Shown piece after piece: positions 36,837 through 49,719 of a DNA stretch of 64,000 nt. A program made the translations under genes and the position numbers. The notes beneath the pieces are model-generated. The model saw nothing but the letters and a program-made list of their open reading frames with translations. It was not told the origin of the DNA and did not search any database. Positions within the stretch are counted from its first letter, which is position 1. Each line of letters opens with the position of its first letter. Source of the stretch: Eunapius fragilis (Eukaryota; Porifera; Demospongiae; Spongillida; Spongillidae); assembly GCA_963681505.1 (NCBI GenBank), contig OY811980.1:7325572-7389571 (forward strand), in the 5' to 3' direction.

Positions 36837-39800
36837 TTAGTACAAGCAGTACCTTGGTGTTCATCTCGAGTGGCTACCCTCTTCATACAACTACCATCTC
36901 CTCCCAACCTACAAGTGCTGTCCCCTCCTCCTCTCCTACATCCTCCTCTTCCCCCTCCTCCCTTTCCTCCTCCCCCCTCTCCCCCATTGGTGGTATAATT
37001 GGTGGAATCATTGGAGTACTGGTGGTTGTGGTGTTGATTATCATCATTGTTGCCATAGCAATACTCCTCCTGAGGTAGGCTACCCAGCAGTATGTATTAT
37101 TCATTACCATTGTCCACAGACGTAGGGAAAATGGAGCTACCGAACCAGAAGCAGTCTATGACATGGATGAAAAGTGAGTGGGCATTATTAGTACCATTAT
37201 TAATGAATCCCCATACAAGAAGTCAGTTTGCATCTTAGTCATGAATATGTTACTACAAAGAAAAGAAAATATTCTCTAAAGAGAAAGTTGGTGGGATATA
37301 GGAATTGGAGGCAAAAGTGGTGTAAAAAGGAAGGAACAAGGGATCAACAATGATACGAAAAATTTGAAAGTCCTGTTTTTAGCAACGTAAAATGTATGTG
37401 CTATACAGAAGTGCTAATTATAGGACTTTATAAAATATTTTGTATATCCCTTGTTTCCTTCCTTTTTACACCACCGTTGCCTCCAATTCCTATATCCCAC
37501 CAACTTTCTCGTTAGAGAATATTTTTCATTAGTGGTTTTCTCTATGTTATTTAATAAATAAATTATTTTTTAAGCTCTCCTCTTTTTTTTTGACGTGAAG
37601 GCATTTTGACAAAAACAACATCGCTAGCCAAAAGTGGTGAATGAAAACTGCGATCAAATGAAATGCCACCTGCTGCACAATTCTAATTATACGTGAATGT
37701 TGCCACGGGAACGCTTTAACATAGCACTACATATTACGTGATTACGTAAATCAGTTTCATGCTTTATTGATGTATCTGATACATGTACCTGAAGATGTTC
37801 TTTCAGGAGATTTGGTATAACTTGCGCACTAAAAAAAAACCGTTCCTATCCCGAGAAGACAAAAAGAATTGGTCTGGGAACGAGAACAAACGTTTGTGTT
37901 CTCTTAGCAAACAGTTAGAAGATTGGATTAAACATAAAAATAACTGTCTTTTTCCTTCTGGTTCAAAAGCAACAAAGAAATAAACTATCCATCTTTTGGT
38001 ACGCAAGTTATACATGGGTCGCTTTTCATAAATGTTTTCACAACCTGGGTCAAATCCTATATAGTTCCTACAAAAATTTAAAGCCATATTGGTTAGCTAG
38101 TCATCACTCACCTCATACCATGACCACCTCATACCATGACCACCTCATACCATGACCACCTCACACCATGACCATCACCTCCTCATACTATGACCGCCTC
38201 ATGCCGTGACCATCACCTCTTCATGCCATGACCATCACCTCCTCTTACCATGACCACCTCACACCATGACCATCACCTCCTCATACTATGACCGCCTCAT
38301 GCCATGACCATCACCTCCTCATGCCATGACCATCACCTCCTCCTAACCATGACCATCACCTCCTCATACCATGACCATCACCTCCTCATACCAGTCCATC
38401 ACCTCCTCATACCATGACCATCACCTCCTCATACCATGACCTTCGCCTCCTCATACCATGACCAGCACCTCCTCATACCATGACCATCACTCTCCTTAGA
38501 CCCAGTGCTCATAAGTCTGAAGTAGTGACCTATGAAGTTGTAGGTGACAAGAAGTAAGCTCACATACACACCCACCACCTCCTTCTCCCTCTACACTTCT
38601 CTCATGTTCCACCTCCAGCAATTCCCCTCCCCATACCTGTCCCCTTTAACCCTCTTTTGTATGATGTCTGTTACATGTGTTGGTTGCTTTCAGAAACGAC
38701 CCTCCCACCAAATCATCAAGTCCCCAGACCATGCCCAGTGCCCAGGCCCTGGGTAGCACCCATGATCATCAATATCTGAACATTAAAAAAACAGGTATCC
38801 TCTTCCCCTCTTCTCCACTACCCCCTCTACCACCAACATCTCTCATTCCCTTTCTCTTAAACCATTCCCTTTCCTTCCCTTCGATACTCTCCCCTTTCTC
38901 TCTCCTCTCTCTTTCCCATTCTCTCTTTCCCATCCTTCTTCCTTTCTTAAGCCTTCCGTATTCCCTATTCCTTCTCTCCCCTCATTCAGTCCCCTCCCCC
39001 CTGCTTCCCCTCCCTCCTCCTCTCCTTCCTTCCCTCCACTCACCAATGCCTCCACTCATTCCAGTTCCCACCATTAAGGAGTTCCCCTCTAACCGTGATG
39101 TGGTGGATGGGGAGGAGGTGGTCTTCAATGTTCGTGTCACAGGATACCCAAGGCCCTCCTTCACCTGGTACCATAATGGGACCAAGGTCACCACAGACTA
39201 CTCTCTCACCATTGGGGAGGATGGAAGCCTTGTCATCCACACAGCAGAGATGAAACATGCAGGTGTGTATGAACTGGAGGCGGCCAATGAACTAGGTGTG
39301 TACAGACGTAAAGTGTCCCTTGGTGTGTACGGCAGTGAGATAGAGCTGCCTGGGGACTACCAGATGACCATACCAATAATACCATTGGCCAAGTTAGGAA
39401 AGTATGTATCAAAAAATCGTGAGAAAACCAATTCTGGGTTCAACAATCAGTGTGTGTGGTTATTTCCATGGTAACAAGAGAGCTTTAACCCTTATGTGCT
39501 CTAAACTAGTCTCTGGAGTCCAGTACCAAACGTCCCTCCACTGTGGCCACTAGTGCTGATAATAAGACTCTCAACAGATTTGCCAACATTGTGCCCTGTG
39601 AGTTTGGGGTGGACTGGGGAGGAGGGATCACGTGCCACACCCTCATGCCTACAGATGATGAGAATCTAATCCAGCTCTCTCCAATGGAGGGTCAACAAGA
39701 CTGTCAGAGGAGCTACATCAATGCTTCTTACATTTCTGTGAGCACTTGAATTGATGGTGTGTTCCATGAACCACAAGATGTGTTTCTTCATAACAGGGAT

Positions 39801-42582
39801 ACTCAGGGCCAAAGAAGTTCATAGCCACTCAAGGTAGCTCACCTCTCATGAAGCATGTGACCTCTTACCTCCTCCATCTTTCCCCCTCTCTCCAAGGTCC
39901 TCTTCCACCTACTATTGTGGACTTCTGGAGGCTGGTGTGGCAGGAGGGTGTGCCTTCCATCGTCATGGTGACCAACATCAAGGAGGATGGCAAGATCAAG
40001 TGTCAGCAGTACTGGCCAGAGTCAGGCCATCAGAAGTATGGTCCCTTCACTGTAGCCACCACTGAGAATAAGGAATATGCAGACTATGTCATCAGGGTCT
40101 TTGAAGTGTCTGTGAGTTTTAGTGGGCAACTGATGCTCAGGATACTGTGGGATACTGTGGGATACTGGGGGATACTGGGGGATACTGGGGGATACTGTGG
40201 GATACTATCTGCAATGCGTAATTAAAGCCTGGATGGTTGGATTCTGCTAGCAATATACTGTAACTCCATACTGTAACTAGCTACATGATTTACTGAGGGT
40301 CATACATTGTTGTTGGTACCCTGTCTTTCTAGACCACCCTCTATAAAATTGCACTCTCCTAATCCATTAGCATTAGTGTGTACTAGTGTTGCTATGATGA
40401 CAATAACAGTTAGTATAGTATGGAATAGGTAAGTAGTCGTTTGTTCACAATCATGGCAATACACTACCAAGATAGACTGCACTAAAATAGTTTTTTTATC
40501 ACATGCATAGCAAATCTTATTAGTACACACCAATGCTAACGGACAAGGTGGGTACAATTCTGTGTGCAGCAGCCAAGCATTAAGGACTGGGGACCACTAA
40601 GATAGCATCAGTGTGTATGCTAGCATCCTTATATAAGAAATGTGGCACGGTCCCCAGTCCTTCCACCCTCTCATCCTCCTCCCGTAGCTGTCAGGGTCAG
40701 ATGTACCCAAAAGGAAGGTGATCCAGTATCACTTCACTGGCTGGCCTGACCATGGGGTACCAGAGTATGCCACCTCCCTCTTGGCCTTCCACAGGAAGGT
40801 CAAGTCCCAACATGATGGGGGCAGGGGACCCCTCTTGGTACACTGCAGGTGGGTGAGGGGAGGAGGGAGAGGGGTGTCATGGTGACCCATGTGACCCTAC
40901 AGTGCTGGTGTGGGGCGTACGGGAACACTGATTGCGATAGACACAGTCCTGGAGCAGATAGAGAAGGAGGGAATGGTGGACATAGCCGGTACCATCAGGA
41001 TGATGAGACGACAGAGGATGAAGATGGTTCAGACACCTGTAGGTCACCTCCTGTAGCCCCTCCCACCCCTCTCTCATGCCCCTCCCACTTCCTCTCTCAT
41101 GCCCCTCCTGTTTCCTCTATCATAGGATCAGTATATATTTCTCCATGATGCCATTCTGGAGTCAGTGATGTGTGGGAACACTCAGGTCCAGGTCTCTGAT
41201 ATCCATGTCTCTCTGAACTCATTCCAAACCAAGGATCCTGTCTCCAATAAAACTGGACTGGAATCTCAGTTTCAAGTACATTGTGGCATTCTATCTCTGA
41301 TGTGATTCATCATCTGTATACCTGTATACCTGTGCAGGTCCTGGGACAAGTGTCCCCTGATCCCACATCAGTCCGCAGGGATGTTGCCATGGAGGAAACA
41401 GGAAAGAAACAGGAAAGAACCGCAGTATGGACTACCTCCCTCGTGAGTAGGGGGAGAGGGAGAGGAATGGTGGGGAGGGAGGGGATAAGGTAGAAGGAAG
41501 GGAAGGAGAGGAATGAGGAAATGGCCTGGCCAGTGTGTTAGATTTTCATCATGTGCACATTCTCTCTGTGTACAGCTGACAGTTCTCGTGTTATCCTCAA
41601 ACAGGAATATCCTGATTACATCAATGCCTGCTTTGTTAATGTCAGTACTGGTTATTGCCTGTCTTTAAGGTTAGGGTTGCCATGACTACATTGCTCCTCT
41701 CACCCCAGGGATACAAGCAACAGAAGGCATTCATTATAGCCCAAGGTCCCTTGAAGTTCACATGTAGAGACTTCTGGAAGATGGTGTCTGACAGGAAATG
41801 TGGAGCCATTGTCATGTTATCCCAGCTCCAGGAGGAGGGGAAGGTGAGTGGAGCCTGAACTGGTGCCCAGACCATTATCAGTCCCATGTGGTATATAGGA
41901 GGTGTGTCACCAGTACTGGTCAGAGCAAGGGATAGAGACATACAATGAATTCACTGTAGAGGCAACTGAGCAGGAAACACATGATGGCTACACCAGGAGG
42001 ACATTTTTGGTGGCTACCAAGGTAACATTTTAGTAGGCCAGTGTGTTGGCACCACTATGTGATGTGTGTGGGTATGTACTCAGAGCTCCGAGGTCCAAAA
42101 GGTGACCCAGTTCCATATCACCAACTGGACACCTGATAGGGCGTGTGCTAACCTTGCCACCATCACTGATGTCATTGAAGAGGTGGACAAAGTGCAGAGA
42201 TGGACTGGGAACCACCCCATTGTGGTGCACTGCAGGTACCTCCTCCCCATCCCAACCATAGCCCCTTTGGATCATGTGAGGTCACATGATGCTTCCTCCT
42301 CCCCCTTCCAGTGACACTGTGGGAAGGTCTGGTATGTTCTGTGCCATCACCATGATGACCCAGCATAAGGCAGAAGGAGTGGTGGATGTGTTCCAGATAG
42401 TAAAGGCTATTCGTACCCATAAGCCTGGAGCTGTGCTCACTGTGGTAAGCTGTACTTGGCACTCTATTGGACCATAGGGTTATCTGTTTATATCTCCATG
42501 GATACAGGACCAGTACCAGCTAATCTTTAAGGTAGTGGTGGTCTTCCTTGATCAGTTCAACCAGTACTCTAACTTTCGATGA
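36837..42582 (+). CDS. Receptor-type tyrosine phosphatase: stalk, TM, I-set Ig, PTP D1 and D2
   Basis: Exons: 36837-37074, 37120-37173, 38500-38553, 38694-38794, 39065-39401, 39524-39737, 39797-39833, 39897-40111, 40688-40848, 40903-41038, 41126-41275, 41338-41442, 41576-41640, 41709-41843, 41899-42021, 42084-42235, 42312-42444, 42508-42582. Order: Ser/Thr-rich stalk; helix [20 protein letters not shown]; tail motifs VYDMDEK, TYEVV and QYLNIKK; one I-set Ig (FTWYHNG ... [13 protein letters not shown]); PTP D1 with [19 protein letters not shown] and VQTPDQY, so expected active; PTP D2 with WTPDRA and [11 protein letters not shown]1 should remove phosphate from tyrosines at the membrane. An 11-bp tandem duplication at 41398-41419 shifts the frame between D1 and D2. 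An Ig on the cytoplasmic side is unusual. Confidence 0.85.
37257..38075 (-). mobile_element. Helitron-like element e (diverged), in a phosphatase intron
   Basis: Palindrome about 37257-37530 with the family blocks (GAGAAAGTTGGTGGGATATAGG, GGTGTAAAAAGGAAGG, AAAGTCCT) but new spacers. On the minus strand the ATG of element d recurs with ATGCCTTCACGTC (about 37604-37592). The far end shows GACCC-AGG-ATATAG like other copies (around 38050-38065), but the terminal stem-loop is degraded, so exact ends are uncertain. It lies in the intron after 37173. Confidence 0.6.
38105..38490. repeat. 22-bp minisatellite in a phosphatase intron
   Basis: About 17 units based on CATACCATGACCATCACCTC, directly before the exon at 38500. 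The matching intron of gene 4 has a short version on the other strand (about 44770-44850). Confidence 0.9.
40135..40205. repeat. 10-bp tandem repeat GGGATACTGT/G in a phosphatase intron
   Basis: About seven units after the exon ending at 40111. The intron is otherwise unremarkable to 40687. Confidence 0.85.
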
Positions 42583-42734
42583 ATAATGCCCAGATGCTGG
42601 CATTAGATAATATTTTCTCAGTTTGCAGTTCTGGATGCTGTGGTAGAGACTATTCAAAGGCTGATGATATGTATTTGTGTGAGCAAATGTTTATAACTGA
42701 CATGCTTAAATCTGTTGAGTGTGGTATCATTGCT

Positions 42735-43110
42735 AGTGAGGACAGGAGAGATGATATATATCACTGCTAGTGGGGACAGGGGAGATGGTACATATCACTG
42801 CTAGTGAGGACAGGAGAGATGGTACATATCACTGCTAGTGGGGACAGGAGAGATGACACATATCACTGCCAGTGGGGACAGGAGACATATCACTGCTAGT
42901 GAGCACAGGAGAGATGGTACATATCACTGCTAGTGGGGACAGGAGAGATGGTACTTATCACTACTAGTGAGGACAGAAGAGATGGTACATATCACTGCTA
43001 GTGGGAACAGGGGAGATGGAACATATCACTGCTAGTGGGGACAGGGGAGATGGTACATATCACTGCTAGTGAGGACAGGAGATATGGTACATATCACTGC
43101 TAGTCCTTAT
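42735..43110. repeat. 34-bp minisatellite 3' of the phosphatase
   Basis: About eleven units built on ATATCACTGCTAGTGGGGAC plus AGGAGAGATGGTAC, beginning about 150 bp after the stop codon. It separates two convergent genes. Confidence 0.9.
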
Positions 43111-43576
43111 CTTTCTGTGTCCTCACACTCTCCTGGGATGTCACTACTACTTCCTAATAAGGTTTTGCTGTGTTCCCTTTACTTCTAAGTAGTGCAACTC
43201 CGACCATTTCGGATTCGGGGGGGGGGGGGGGGGGGGGGGGGGCCTTCCAAATGGCTGCTCCGCCATAAACATGATGAATTTCATTATTAGCATGAGCAAT
43301 TAAATCTATAGATGCTACTTGGCTTCCATCTATCACCTTTGCTTCCATCAATGTATTCCTTGCAGGCACCAATAATATTATTCGTACCTGCAAATAGCAT
43401 AACATAGAGCTGGGAGCAAACATATCTATAATAGATATGTTTGTTCTCAGCTATGTGCTTACATACCACACCACACTGTGAACCATAACACCAGTGGAGA
43501 AGTATCTCACACAAATGTAAAGTTTTCACTTTAGTAAACATAACTGTATACTGTTCTAGTTGTGTCCAACCACTTC
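43111..43576. repeat. Spacer with a 26-base G homopolymer
   Basis: G run 43217-43242 after GGATTC. The rest is the 3' flank of gene 4; no coding sequence seen. Confidence 0.7.
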
Positions 43577-46500
43577 CTAGCAGTCCTGTCCACCTGTTCT
43601 TATTTCATCATATGCATCACATGACCTCATGGTGATCACATCAAGTCCACCTGTTCTTATTTCACCATATGCATCACATGACTTCATGGTTATCTCATCA
43701 CTGAGAGAGATATATGTATTGGTTCAAACATGGGAGAGATGTATGTATTGATTAAAACATATGTGATGCGGCTATTTCTGCTTTTGAGACATGGAGACTA
43801 CACTCCTCTTATTGGTTGATTGGTTGTTGCTATAATGCTAGTTGAAATGTAGGTGAATTCTGGACCAAATATGACAGGTTTATTCCCTTTATGTCTTGTT
43901 CTCCTTATAAGTCCTCAGTACCAAAACATATACATGTGTTACATAAAGGAGCAATGGTACTCAAAGGATAAACAGATGTATGAAACGATTAAATGTGGTG
44001 ATCAGTCAAATCTTTGTATGCATCCAAGGAGTTAGATATTAATAGCACTTTATGTGACCTTGTGATGTGTTATATGATTGTAAGAAAGCTAGTGTGGTTG
44101 TGAATATGTCTGAGCTACTCTCAGTCAGTGTTTCATGCTTGCTCTAGCAGCCTATTTCTACACCTCACTATGATGTCATTAGCACATTTTTCAGTCATGT
44201 CATTACCCATCAGGATCACTTTCCCCAAACATGTTAAATCTGCTCAAAATCTTGCCACCTTTAAATCCTATATCTCAGTGATGCTGACCTGTCCCCTTCC
44301 TGCAAATTTATATCCCTACAAGTAGGCAGTACACAAGTGGATTTATATTACCTGCCTGATCAGTGTGTTGTTTTGTAGATTATATTGGTTCAACCATACA
44401 TGTAACTAACAGTTCATTTTTTAATTTTAATTTGAACGAATATAGGTACTGATGTTACCATGCAACTTACTTTTTGTCTACAACTTCATAAATGACACCT
44501 TCAGCATTAAGAGGAGTACTTCTGGGTGGAAAGAGGGAGGGAGGGAATGGGAGGAAGGGAAGGAAGGGAGGGGAAGTGGCAGGGAGGGAAAGAAAATCAG
44601 TATGGGAAAGGGGAGATGTGTGGGGAGGGAGGAGTCAGTAAGAAAAAAGTGGGCAGGAGAAAGGAGAGGGAGGTGGTGGGAGGAGAAAGGAGAGAATGTA
44701 TGTGAACTTACTTGTCACCTACAACTTCATAGGTCTCTGCTTCAGACATATGAGCACTGGGTCTGAGGAGAATGATGGTCATGGTATGAGGAGGTGATGG
44801 TCATGGTATGAGGAGGTGATGGTCATGGTATGAGGAGGTGGTGGTCATGGTATCCAACAAGACAAGGCAGTGGTCCACCTAAGTGTTTATGGCAGCCTGA
44901 ACCTCAACCAACACTATAACAAGTTACAGAAAATGATACATACACTCCACTCAATGATCTCATTGCTATAGACAATGCATGTGCGAGTCATACATAATTG
45001 ACCCTGGTGTTATTACTCAGTAATGATTATGTCCACTCACTTCTCTTCCATGTCATAGACTGCTTCTGGTTTGGTAGCTCTATTTTCCCTATGTCTGTGA
45101 ACAATGGTAATGAATTATACATACTGCTGGGTAGCCTACCTCAGGAGGAGTATTGCTATGGCAACAATGATGACAATCAACACTACAGCCACCAGTGCTC
45201 CAATGATCCCACTGACTATACCACCAATGGAGGAGGGAGAGGAAGAGGAGGAGGATGAGGAGGTGGTGGGGGAGGAGGAGGAGGAGGTAGAGGAGGTGGT
45301 AGGGGAGGAGGAGGAGGGGGAGTAGGAGGGGACAGCACTTGTAGGTTGAGAGGAGATGGTAGTTGTATGAAGAGGGTAGCCACTTGAGATAAATACCAAG
45401 GTACTGCTTGTATTAACTGTGGTGGACATACCGAAATACCGAGTAGACAAAATGAATATAGAAAAGTATATATTCAAGGATAGACAGGGATAATTAGGGG
45501 TATACTGGGATATGCAAGGTGGCCATCCACAGTTGAGAAGTATGGGGGTCTCATTCCATAAGGGACAACACACTTGGAATTTATAATTCAACATCCTAAT
45601 GTTCAAAACATTTACACACACCATAAATTACTTCTGTTATACCACAGCACAAATTGATATTTAATAACCCTGCCCTACCCTCAGGGCATCATCCTATACA
45701 CCATGTGCCATTACATTGACATTTACTTCAGCTTGCCAACATGGTCAATAAAACATACCACTCAGAGATGGCATACAAGTGCCCACAGCTATGACAGAGA
45801 TGTTGTACTGAACCCCAACTTGAAGGTTGGTTAGGACATAAGAGGTAGAAGTGGTTGAACCACCACTTGTACTTGGGACCCCATTAGCCACATAGTAGAT
45901 ATCATATCTGCTTACTGGACCACCTGAGTTTGGTGCAGTCCAAGAGACACTGACATATGTGGGACCAGACTGCACAGCAGTAACACCAGTGGGTGGGGCA
46001 GGAGGACCTTTATAGGGGTACATGTCTATAGATACAAGACACTCTTCATAGGCAGTACTTACCTGATACACTGAGGGATGAGGTAGTGGATCTTTGACTT
46101 AGAATAGATCCTGTATTACAATGTGGTGAACCAGTGCAGCTGATTAGGGGAGAGGTTATAGTAGTGACATTGCATGTGTACATCCCAGGTGTTCTCCCAG
46201 TCACAGTCAGGGTGTTGTTGTAAGTAGATGTTGGTGGATCTGCCACTATTTGAGAGGAAGCATAGTTACCACCATTCACTGAACTTCCATTGATGGTCCA
46301 CTGCACAGTTGTAGGAGGAGAACTAGTGCTGGTGCAGGTCAACTGGAACATTGGTGGATCAACATTTGTAGGTGTCAACAGCTGAAACTGGACACCTCCT
46401 GTGATGTTAGGACCATCTGTGAGAGAGTCAACACTTCCATAACACATGCGATGTACTATCCTCTCTACTTACAAGTGGCTGCTACAGAGAGAGCATAGCC

Positions 46501-46889
46501 CATAGTGCCTGATGCAGCTATGCCTGATGATGCTGCTAGTGTGAGATCAGTGTACATTCCAACACAGAGTGTGATGGTGGTATTGGTACAACATTGAAGA
46601 CCATGTGGGAAGACTGAAGGCATTCCACGATACAGCTCTACTCCTCGTGACACATTTCGTTGACCCAACCCCCCAGGGGTGGTTACAGGGTCTGGTGTTG
46701 CTAGTGGAAACAGGGCTCCATTTGGTTGATACCACTGTCCACCTGTTATACCCTCACACACCAGAGGATACTGGTATGATGATTGGCTGAGTGTGCTCAC
46801 TCTGTTTGGTACTGCTGAGAGAGACCACAGACTGTTGTTGGCAGCCATCACAAACAGTGCATTCTGATTCCAGGTGATCCTAGGTTGTC
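43577..46889 (-). CDS. Gene 4: Ig-Ig-FN3 single-pass receptor with multi-tyrosine tail
   Basis: Exons in order of transcription: 46889-46473 (A), 46416-46063 (B), 46007-45759 (C), 45416-45140 (stalk and TM), 45094-45041, 44762-44712, 44521-44471, 43700-43577. Phases agree at every join and I find no internal stop. A Ser/Pro/Thr stalk precedes the helix [20 protein letters not shown]. The tail carries YDME, YEVV, YEVV, YGEI and YDEI and ends GGQDC. The last exon contains an in-frame duplication of about 69 bp that doubled the Y(G/D)EIRTGG motif; the stop then falls before the YEVV kept in gene 3. The tail exons are paralogues of those of the neighbouring phosphatase. It is probably a surface receptor signalling through phosphotyrosine. 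The signal-peptide exon was not found. Confidence 0.85.
44525..44700. repeat. GA-rich low-complexity tract in a gene 4 intron
   Basis: GGGAGGGA/AGGAAGG-type purine-rich strand between the third and fourth tail exons. Not coding. Confidence 0.6.
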
Positions 46890-47620
46890 CTGTGTGGAGG
46901 GTATATGATGTAATACATCAATACAACACCACAAGTGTAATGTGCATGAGGGTGTGTTGGTAGAGCAGGATGTACTGGTGAAGGTGTATTCACGTATATC
47001 CATGATCTCTACATAACAAGATGGTGGCAATGGTACATGTGTTGACCTTAACTGATTCAATTGCAAAGTGCACTGTATAAGGCATGTCATCTTAATCTCC
47101 CCATATTTATATATATGGGACAGTTCACATGGAAATAGGGCAAGTCACGTACCCAGACCCAAGTACGTCATAGCTGTACATCACCGCTACTAGAGTCTGG
47201 GAAAGTTTTATGATTATATTATAGCGATACAATATCATGTTCGACATTTTCTCGTGAACTGTCCCAAGTATATAGCCTTTCCCTAACACCACACTCTTAG
47301 GGAAAGGGCCACCAGTTACGCCTATCTAGGCCCTGCTATGTTGTAAGAAGGATATATGAGAAAGTTCATACACACCTGCAATTAAATGTATAAGTCTAGA
47401 GCTGCATCCATAATATAATCATTATTTGGGTATATGATGCTCATAGTCCTTTGCGTGCCCATCGCTAGTGTTGTTGACGTATGGCAACTACTAGTAACCT
47501 CTCTGTCAGGTAACCGTACTTTCTAAGGAACGTCTTAATAGTATAACATAAAGCATAAATCAACTATGCCAGGTCCATCTCTGTCTTTAATTATCTAAAT
47601 TAATTATGTTCCGCCTGAAT
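46890..47620. other. Upstream flank of gene 4
   Basis: Matches 774-1370 upstream of gene 1. Expected to contain the missing first exon or its intron. No signal-peptide-like frame with a phase-1 donor could be identified on the minus strand. Confidence 0.5.
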
Positions 47621-49719
47621 GACTACAACTGATTACTATCTTAATTTCACTATGTCCTGAAATGCTGAAATGTCCGCACATCGCTGATCAATATGACTGA
47701 CAGAAGGTGTAATAATGTTTGCGGAGTGTTGTTGAGTCTAGTTTCTTTATAGGCCTGAGTAGCGTATTTGCGTTTTCGATTAGCTCCTCCGTACCTCATG
47801 ATCTTGAACCTAACACTCGTTGATTTAATTTGGCCGGTCAGCTAACAGGTCGCGTGAAACCAAACAGACAAGGGATACAAAACTAATACCATCCACTTAC
47901 CTGCGGCTAGGAGCGGAAGCGCACAGAGAACGGTACATGCGAATGAGTAGCAGATATGATGCATGGTGCATCGGATCGCCTAAGTGGTGGCTTCGCCCAC
48001 TTAAAGTTCTTCGTTGGGGTTATGAAAACAATTTACTGGTCTGGTAACGAGACCGAAAGGCCCTCCCTAAATGAATGGTTTAGAACCTCTTACTCAGAGA
48101 GATATTAATTGGTTCAAACATGGATAGAGACAGATCGACCAACATTTACTTAGAAGAACACCCTGACTATGGCTGGGAGAGCATCTGGGATGTACACATG
48201 CAGTGTCACCACTGTCACCAATAACTGCACAACAGACTTGTGTAAAACAAATGGGCCTTACAATCCATGATCCACACCTCATCCCTCAGTGTATCGCCTG
48301 TGAAGAGTGTCTTGTACCTATAGACATGTACCTCTATACAGGTCCTCCTGCCCCACCCGTTGGTGTCATTTCTGTGCAGTCTGGTCCCACATATGTCAGT
48401 GTCTCTTGGACTGCACCACACTCAGGTGGTCCAGTGAGCAGATATGATATCTAATATGGGGTTAATGGAGTCCCAAGTACAAGTGGTGGTTGTTTACCTT
48501 TTGAACAGAAGGTTTTAGCATCTGTCTCAGCAATATATATACCAATGAGAACTGTTAAAATAACACAATATGCCCAGGACATGGTTTGCCACACTGTCTC
48601 CTAAGCCAAACCTCCGTGGTGCATATGGTTGTTAATATCAATGATGGATGCTGCATCAAAATATGCTTCCACTACTTTTAACGTTTTGTTAAAAACTTAT
48701 GTTATCTTATCTCACCAGTGATGCTTCTTTGAAGATTTCCCAGGCAAGTGAGTGGAATCTATACCTTATCTCCCCATACATGCATGGGTCATAATAATAT
48801 GCTTCTACATTAGCCACAAGTGTTACATCATCTCAAACTTCACTTCATCCGTGTACTTCTTTTACGATACATCCGTGTTGCTGTCTTAATGAGCCATGTG
48901 AAGTGAATGCCATTCTTTTGACATGCAATGGCTGTATAGTCATGCTAGCCTCCCAGATCAATGCCATGGTTTTGTGAATCGGTTCCAGCTAATTTGTATT
49001 CAGCAACGTATTCTTCAGTTAGAGGCCATGATATATTCACCTTCCTGTATTTACAATTGCAGGATGATCTTGGTGTCAGTTGTCAGCATAATTTTTCAAT
49101 TCACAGCCCACAACTTTGGGCTTTCTTTCAATACTAGTTACATGTACATGGGGCATCCCTTCAGAACAAAAATACATCAACACAGATTTGCCATCCTGGA
49201 ATGATTTTCTGCACCCTTCCTTCATTAAAACCATTAACAAGACGTCAAACTGAGGGCCCATCTGTTGTCTGCAGCCTCAATTGCAGGGCAGAACCAAAGT
49301 TGTCACTAGAGGATTTCAAAATGGTCCCTTGACAAGCCATCCTGCTCAGTAGTCTTTAAAGTGAAGGACAGGAAATAGACCATCCCTGTCAATCGACCAT
49401 AAATCCCACCTGGCTTCTGATGTCCTCCTTAATGAATACAGTAGCCTTAGGACGTCCTCAGTCTGAAGTCTAAGAAATTACTCCAGGGAGCATTTGTAAA
49501 AGACCATGACCACCAGCATCATCAGGTCCAGCCTACTCCATCAGAACTTAAATTGTATGATGATATAGGTGATAGTAAAATATTCCCACTGTGTTAAACT
49601 TTCACTCAAACACATTGCCGCTCAGCTGGTGCCAATGTGTTCATAGCCATGGAAATATAAAACTGCTCCAACCCCGTAAGGACATTGAGAAATACATAGG
49701 GCAATCGTGGTTGAGAATA
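47621..49719. other. Duplicated block (paralogue of 10438-11055 plus 16421-17980)
   Basis: Continuous across 48143, where the other copy carries the 5365-bp element. Contains the relic at 48124-48490 and the unidentified minus-strand coding relic (48850-49400). Ends at Helitron-like element c. Confidence 0.8.
48124..48490 (+). pseudogene. Ig/FN3 module relic (end of B, start of C)
   Basis: Module B end with loop residues VTNNCTTDLCKTNGPYNP and a stop just before the usual STTSSLS, an altered B-C junction, then module C from GPPAPPVGV to SRYDI followed by TAA (paralogues TAC). Matching ends in GGTGGT at 48490. Empty-site counterpart of the CACTA-type insertion. Confidence 0.85.

Noticed and set aside
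37803..38087. 94-codon minus-strand frame
   Set aside because: Lies in the 5' part of Helitron-like element e; not conserved as a frame in other copies.
38677..39474. 265-codon plus-strand frame read as one protein
   Set aside because: Spans a pyrimidine-rich intron; splice sites at 38794 and 39065 give the tail exon and the I-set Ig exon separately.
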